NCBI RefSeq assembly: GCF_021010575.1
Contig: NZ_JAJNAG010000032.1
Coordinates: 1-36,871, forward strand
Reading direction: 5' to 3'
Length of the DNA: 36,871 nucleotides
DNA from: Limnobaculum eriocheiris
GTDB lineage: Bacteria; Pseudomonadota; Gammaproteobacteria; Enterobacterales; Enterobacteriaceae
The position numbers were made by a program, and so were the translations under genes. Of the stretch, positions 32,062 to 36,871 are shown piece by piece. Position 1 is the stretch's first letter. Every line of letters starts with the position of its first letter. The notes beneath the pieces were generated by a model, which saw only the letters and a list, made by a program, of their open reading frames with translations, had not been told where the DNA came from and ran no database searches.

Positions 32062-34590
32062 TTATTCGTCATCTTTTTTGCTGTTATCCGTATAACCGGC
32101 AGCAATTTCTGGCGGTAAATTTTGTACCACCAAACTCTGTGGACTGGAAAGCTTAACGTTGGCAGCCCGTAACCGTTTGAGAATATCAAATAACAGATCG
32201 CTTTTGGTTCGGCTAACCACTCGTGGACTGCTGACATAGCCCGTTACGCTCAGGGTAATACCATCCGGTGTTAACTGACTAAAAGAGACTGACGGTGCAG
32301 GCGTATCCAGAATAGCTTCGTGTGCCACATAAGCTTCCAGCAAAATACCCCGCACCTGTTCCGGATCGATATTCAACGGGAAGGTTAATGGGATAGTGGC
32401 TACGCCCTGCGCATTTCCCATGGTTACGTTACGCACATTTTGGGAAATTAGCTGAGAGTTAGGTACAATCACCGTTGATTTATCACTCAACTGAATTTCA
32501 GTAGCTCTGACGTTGATACGTCGAATATCCCCTTCAACACCGCTGATACTGACCAGATCCCCTACTTTTACCGGACGTTCCGTTAACAATATCAAACCTG
32601 AGATAAAGTTTTTAACGATCTCTTGCAGACCAAAACCGATACCTACCGATAATGCACTGACAATCCAGGCCAGTTTATTCCATTCAATACCCAGTAACGA
32701 CAGAGTAATCAGAATCAGTAGTACATAACCAATATTGCTGAACAGCGTGACTAACGACATGCGCATCCCGGTGTCCATCGCTGTTTTAGGCAGGAATTTA
32801 GTCCCCAGCCAGCGACGAGCGGTACGCAGAATGTACAAACCAACCACCGCGCTGATCAGGGCACTCATGACGTTTGCCGGAACGATATTGATTTTGCCAA
32901 AACTATCACTGCCTAAAATGTCGATAGCTTTATCAACAATGGTCATTGGCGTGGTGGCGCCATAGGTACCATTAAACAGGGCAATTGCCGCCAACATAAC
33001 CAGAATGGTATTGCCTATGGCAGAAAACAGAATGGTTGCCTGTTCCAGATAGCGATTATCCAGGCTCAATACCTGTTTAATCCATTTTCCACTGGCGTGA
33101 TTGACTGAGAACAGGCTTTCACACAGGTCGCCCATCAACTTGGTGGTTAAATAGAGGCAGGAAAATACAATTCCAACCCATACCAGCTCATAGGTTAAAA
33201 AACGCGCCAGTGGAATATATCCAATCAGCAATGCTAATACGATAACAATAGAAACCGCGCTAACTACTAAATGAACCAAACTACCCAGTGAAGTTCTGGG
33301 TTCCAGTGGTTCACCCAACGCTATCATCTCATGGCGGATGCGATTCGTCCGGCGAGTTGCCTGCCATACCATGATCGCAATTAACAGTGCCGCAATACCA
33401 TTACTAAAGATCGTTGAGGGTACACTGCTGCCAATTACATTATTTATCTGTTCCAGCGTGCCAAAAAACATTAACAGAATAGCAATGATGGTGGGATAAG
33501 GCTTTAGTGCAACGGCAATCATATCCGGCATAGGTATCAACCGCCATGATGGTCGCTGAATAGAAAGCAACGCCCTGCTCAACCCGGCAATCAGTCCGGA
33601 AAATATCGTTAACCCTAATAATCCATTGGCAAAATTATCCATCAGTGGGGGTAATGCATTATTACGGCCAAACACCAGATAAAGCAGATTTGCACCGCCA
33701 TAAATGGTCACAACCGTCACAATAACCGTGGCAAATGCTAAAAAGGTGCGGCGCAAACGACCATCCGGGAATCCCCAAATGCTCAACCATACCAGCGCTT
33801 TTTCCAAATATTTGCGTGCATAACCCCAAACCGCAATGGCTAAGACCAATAAAACCAGGGAGCCAAACAGTTGATCGGGTTGCCAGGCTTGTGCAAAATT
33901 ATCCGACAGCTGTTGACTAAAACTGGCAATTTTAATCCCATCGTCTGGTTGCGGGCTAAAGATCGGTGCCCAAAAACGGGGACCTAAAATACTGCCTATA
34001 TTGAGTGCCAGTTGAGTTTTCAGCGCATTGCGCCGTAATTCAATAATCTGTTTAGAAAGGTTGCTGACATTAGTTTTTAACGTTTTAGCATGTTCCAGCT
34101 TTTTCTCGGTTAAAGCCTTATCCGCATTTAGTGCATTGCGTTGTTTGGTAACTTCTGGCGTTTCATCCAGCGCACCGGGAGCTGGCGCTGGCCCAATAAC
34201 ATCAAGCTGTGCCTGTATTTGTGTTTGCACAGGCGTCAGAATGTTGGTGTATTCATCGGCTTTATGTGAAATATCCAGCGCCTGAGTGTTTAATGCGCTG
34301 AACTCTTTATCTTTAGTCGCCGCAGAAAGCTGTTGCTTAATATCACTAAGCCGTTGCTGTAAATTTTCAAGCTCTGCTGTGCTAACGTCTTTTTTTTCTT
34401 CCTGTTCCTGGTCTTGACTCTGTGGGGTATTCCCCTGAGCCTGAGTTTGATCCTGCGGTTTATTGGCCGGAGATTTGGTATTACTGTTAGCCGCAGGTAG
34501 CGATTTAGGAGCTGCATATACTGTAGGTACCGTTGCGCCAATAACAGCCAATGAACAAATTAAAAGCAATACTTTTGAAAATCGATACAT
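32062..34590 (-). CDS. DUF3772/MscS-family mechanosensitive channel
   Basis: A large inner-membrane protein of 842 residues. The signal peptide MYRFSKVLLLICSLAVIGA is followed by a Pro/Gln/Glu-rich linker and a periplasmic coiled-coil domain of DUF3772 type (LQQRLSDIKQQLSA, GPAPAPGALDETPEV, ALNIGSILGPRFW). About ten membrane segments come next. The C-terminal MscS core is at roughly 640-800: WIVSALSVGIGFGLQEIVKN is the pore helix, then RPVKVGDLVSISGVEGDIRR and VIVPNSQLISQNVRNVT. Such channels release osmolytes on hypo-osmotic shock. It is shorter than MscK and MscM (about 1100). I chose the ATG at 34590, with GGAG nine bases upstream; a TTG at 34605 precedes the same frame. Confidence 0.9.
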   Translation of the reverse strand: MYRFSKVLLLICSLAVIGATVPTVYAAPKSLPAANSNTKSPANKPQDQTQAQGNTPQSQDQEQEEKKDVSTAELENLQQRLSDIKQQLSAATKDKEFSALNTQALDISHKADEYTNILTPVQTQIQAQLDVIGPAPAPGALDETPEVTKQRNALNADKALTEKKLEHAKTLKTNVSNLSKQIIELRRNALKTQLALNIGSILGPRFWAPIFSPQPDDGIKIASFSQQLSDNFAQAWQPDQLFGSLVLLVLAIAVWGYARKYLEKALVWLSIWGFPDGRLRRTFLAFATVIVTVVTIYGGANLLYLVFGRNNALPPLMDNFANGLLGLTIFSGLIAGLSRALLSIQRPSWRLIPMPDMIAVALKPYPTIIAILLMFFGTLEQINNVIGSSVPSTIFSNGIAALLIAIMVWQATRRTNRIRHEMIALGEPLEPRTSLGSLVHLVVSAVSIVIVLALLIGYIPLARFLTYELVWVGIVFSCLYLTTKLMGDLCESLFSVNHASGKWIKQVLSLDNRYLEQATILFSAIGNTILVMLAAIALFNGTYGATTPMTIVDKAIDILGSDSFGKINIVPANVMSALISAVVGLYILRTARRWLGTKFLPKTAMDTGMRMSLVTLFSNIGYVLLILITLSLLGIEWNKLAWIVSALSVGIGFGLQEIVKNFISGLILLTERPVKVGDLVSISGVEGDIRRINVRATEIQLSDKSTVIVPNSQLISQNVRNVTMGNAQGVATIPLTFPLNIDPEQVRGILLEAYVAHEAILDTPAPSVSFSQLTPDGITLSVTGYVSSPRVVSRTKSDLLFDILKRLRAANVKLSSPQSLVVQNLPPEIAAGYTDNSKKDDE

Positions 34591-34648
34591 ACAGCAATAC
34601 TCCAAACGTCACTCGATGTCGGTTTGAGATAATAGTTAATAGTTAATA

Positions 34649-36610
34649 TTACAACTTGGGCTTGATAGTCTTTTTTAGTTCGTCAACAGAAATAGAAGCC
34701 ACAATGCTCCCCGCCAGCGGAGCTTTCAGAACATGAGGTTTAATTTTGCCCCATACCTGCATTTCGCATGGCTTACAGTCAAACGTCAACGTCAAAATCT
34801 CATCATTGTGTACCAGTTGCATTGGCGTTGCCCGGCCCTTTACACCCTGAACGCCCCTGGCTTGTTTGGGGCACAAATTAAAGGCAAATCGCAGACAATG
34901 TTTAGTAATCATCACCGGTACATCTGATTTTTCCTGATGGGCTTCATAAGCGGCATCAATAAGTTCGACACCAAATCGTTGATAAAACTCTCTGGCTTTA
35001 TGGTTATACACATTAGCCAGAAAGCTTAAATGAGTTTCAGGGTAGACTGGTGCAGGTTCTGAAACCGGTAAGCGCCCGGCACGCTGATAGTTTTGCAACC
35101 GGGCTTCCGTTAAGCCATCAATGGCATCCCGTCGTAACTGGTTTAGTTGGGCACTGGGAATAAAGTATACCACCGGTAAGTCAACCGTCACTGCAATAGT
35201 GCGATAGATAGTTTGTCCAAGTTTAGACAAACCCTCTTTCAAATTTTGTAACGATTTCTCTGCCTGATTGGCTACTTCAAAATCACCACGCAGTGACACT
35301 GTAACGCAAATACCCTCTTCGCTGGTTGCCGTCAGTAATAATTCAGCATCAGCCTGAGTTAAGTGTAGTTCAACATTCACCTTACGTTCACTGGATGACT
35401 TCAGTAACGACTGCTGCCACAGGTGATCCAGATTACGATTTAACGGATGATTTGGCCGTAACTTGCTAAATTCCGGCAACATTTCATTAGGGTAAACCCG
35501 ATAACGAAATTCTGCGGTTTTCTCTACTTTACTGGCGCGAAAACCAACAATTTCTCGCTTAATTAATACGTTTAAACCATCACCATTACTCAGCGGTTCG
35601 GTGACGCCGACGTCCAGATAGCTACCGCCAACCTTAAGCACTTCACCAATCGGTAACCCAATATATTTAGGGGAATCAAAGGCACCAATATCCATTTGGC
35701 GTTGATTAACAAAATAATCGGTACTTCCCCGGTGAAATGTCTTCTCCGGGTTAGGAATAAAGTGGTGCTGTGTTCTTCCGCTGGAGGCGGCAGACAGATC
35801 AGAATGTTGAAGTAAAATCTGGTCAATCTGTTGGCGATAATAGGAGGTGATATTTTTCACATATCCCATATCTTTATAACGCCCTTCTATTTTAAAAGAG
35901 CGCACACCGGCATCAATCAGCGCAGGCAGGTTTGCTGCCTGGTTGTTATCTTTCATTGAGAGCAGATGTTTGTCATAAGCTACGATACCACCTTTATCAT
36001 CTTTTAAAGTATATGGCAGGCGACAAGCTTGTGAACAATCGCCCCTATTGGCACTACGGCCAGTTTGGGCGTGAGATATATAGCACTGACCAGAAAAAGC
36101 CACGCATAATGCACCATGAATAAAAAATTCAATTGCTGCACTAACGTTGTGTTTAATCTGTCGAATCTGCTCCAGATTCAGCTCTCTTGCCAGAACCAAC
36201 TGAGAAAAACCCACTTCAGACAAGAATTTGGCCTTTTCAAGGGTTCTGATGTCTGTTTGGGTGCTGGCATGCAGATCGATCGGTGGTATATCTAATTGCA
36301 GAATCCCCATATCCTGAACGATTAACGCATCAACACCGGCATCATACAGTTGATAAATCAGCTGTCTTGCTGGCTCCAGCTCATCATCATGTAAGATAGT
36401 ATTTAAGGTAACAAATACTTTGGCGTAATAACGATGGGCAAAAACCACCAGTTCAGCAATATCTTTCAGACTGTTTCCGGCATTATGACGCGCACCAAAG
36501 CTGGGGCCACCGATATAAATGGCATCTGCACCATGCAAAATAGCTTCACGGGCAATTTCTACATCTCTTGCCGGGCTAAGTAGTTCTATCTGATTGTCTG
36601 AAAGTCTCAT
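34649..36610 (-). CDS. rlhA: 23S rRNA 5-hydroxycytidine C2501 synthase RlhA (U32 family)
   Basis: 653 residues, the same length as E. coli RlhA (YdcP), a U32-family protein needed for 5-hydroxycytidine at position 2501 of 23S rRNA. Landmarks are IELLSPARD, GADAIYIGGPSFGARHNAGN, NTILHDDELEPA and LHASTQTDIRTLEKAKFLS. Four conserved cysteines (169, 176, 192, 196 in FIHGALCVAFSGQCYISH and GDCSQACRLPY) probably hold an iron-sulphur cluster, as in the related TrhP. The second half includes FHRGSTDYFVNQR and CLRFAFNLCPKQ. The start is the ATG at 36610. The related U32 protein TrhP (YegQ) is shorter (about 450), so RlhA is the right subgroup. Confidence 0.95.
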   Translation of the reverse strand: MRLSDNQIELLSPARDVEIAREAILHGADAIYIGGPSFGARHNAGNSLKDIAELVVFAHRYYAKVFVTLNTILHDDELEPARQLIYQLYDAGVDALIVQDMGILQLDIPPIDLHASTQTDIRTLEKAKFLSEVGFSQLVLARELNLEQIRQIKHNVSAAIEFFIHGALCVAFSGQCYISHAQTGRSANRGDCSQACRLPYTLKDDKGGIVAYDKHLLSMKDNNQAANLPALIDAGVRSFKIEGRYKDMGYVKNITSYYRQQIDQILLQHSDLSAASSGRTQHHFIPNPEKTFHRGSTDYFVNQRQMDIGAFDSPKYIGLPIGEVLKVGGSYLDVGVTEPLSNGDGLNVLIKREIVGFRASKVEKTAEFRYRVYPNEMLPEFSKLRPNHPLNRNLDHLWQQSLLKSSSERKVNVELHLTQADAELLLTATSEEGICVTVSLRGDFEVANQAEKSLQNLKEGLSKLGQTIYRTIAVTVDLPVVYFIPSAQLNQLRRDAIDGLTEARLQNYQRAGRLPVSEPAPVYPETHLSFLANVYNHKAREFYQRFGVELIDAAYEAHQEKSDVPVMITKHCLRFAFNLCPKQARGVQGVKGRATPMQLVHNDEILTLTFDCKPCEMQVWGKIKPHVLKAPLAGSIVASISVDELKKTIKPKL

Positions 36611-36744
36611 ATCTCACTGAATTATATAGTGGTTAATCGTATCGAATAGGTAAGGAACATGGCAATATTAAATAAAGTTCAAGATGCTAGTTAAAATTCC
36701 CATCTGGAATGATTAATTTCAATTTTAAAAAGGAGGCAGGGAAT

Positions 36745-36871
36745 TGTAAGCACACCCATTTTAGTACCACATACTTTTTGAGATTTCTGGGTTTTCAGCC
36801 ATCAGCCGGTATTCTTCCGGTGTCAGGTTATTCAGGGATTCATGGGGCCGCTCACTGTTGTATTCATTCAG
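36745..36871 (-). mobile_element. End of an IS3-family insertion sequence (partial)
   Basis: The window ends inside the element. Its outer end is probably the TG at 36745; TGTAAGCACACCCATTTTAG resembles IS3-family terminal repeats, which begin TG and are followed closely by the transposase stop. The other end and the target duplication lie outside the window. Confidence 0.75.
36761..36871 (-). CDS. IS3-family transposase OrfB, C-terminal fragment (5' end outside window)
   Basis: Reading from the window edge, the frame is open for 36 codons to TAA at 36761-36763: LNEYNSERPHESLNNLTPEE, then YRLMAENPEISKSMWY. The motif NSERPHESLNNLTPEEY is the conserved tail of the rve/DDE integrase domain of IS3-family OrfB proteins. 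The stop lies 16 bases inside the presumed IS end, as is normal for this family. Intactness cannot be judged. Confidence 0.88.
   Translation of the reverse strand: MNEYNSERPHESLNNLTPEEYRLMAENPEISKSMWY

Overview
The window reads as chromosomal DNA of a member of the Enterobacterales. AMP nucleosidase, ArsRBC, FrmRAB, IvbL-IlvBN, DcuC, SetB, MntP, EptA, DgkA, QseBC, YgiW and RlhA are all recognisably of the E. coli type. The gene order is not that of E. coli, and the pantothenate genes look foreign to enterics. A lineage outside the core Enterobacteriaceae, such as Budviciaceae (Budvicia/Pragia/Limnobaculum), is my guess only. Both ends lie inside insertion sequences: an IS1-family right end at 1-126 and an IS3-family end at 36745-36871. 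The piece may therefore be a contig that stops at repeats.

Layout. 1-1000: IS1 remnant and a serine recombinase gene broken twice. 1112-4000 (minus strand): amn, an Rrf2-family regulator and azoR. 4234-7247 (plus): arsRBC and a YidA-type phosphatase. 7299-10116 (minus): a Nudix pseudogene, then frmB, frmA and frmR behind a near-textbook FrmR operator. 10184-15319 (minus): a six-gene run reading from a LexA-type SOS box into a radical SAM protein, its DUF4130 partner, then panG, panB, panC and panD, closed by a palindrome. 15456-18416: uspF (minus), then ivbL attenuator-ilvB-ilvN. 19007-21864: dcuC and setB, followed by an SDR remnant. 22179-23796: mntP behind a Fur-like box and a yybP-ykoY (Mn2+) leader, and a TetR regulator. 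23968-26086: eptA-dgkA. 26242-30908: two tandem QseBC-type two-component systems and ygiW. 31111-36610: a LysE-family exporter, a hydrolase remnant, a DUF3772/MscS channel and rlhA.

How the genes work together. Three groups stand out. (1) The radical SAM/DUF4130 pair is an uncharacterised presumed DNA-repair module. A 20-bp site with perfect LexA half-sites and spacing lies just upstream of it, and it is contiguous with a Firmicute-like pan operon whose ketopantoate reductase is of the PanG/DUF2520 type. (2) EptA releases diacylglycerol when it modifies lipid A, and the next gene, dgkA, recycles it. eptA carries an 8-G run in its coding sequence beside the active site, and its upstream region carries a PmrA/QseB-type direct repeat like the one in the ygiW/qseB intergenic region. 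(3) The QseBC system is duplicated in tandem; the response regulators match at 138 of 220 residues by hand count. The stress loci (arsenic, formaldehyde, quinone/azo, manganese, envelope) give the region a detoxification character, but most are ordinary enteric genes.
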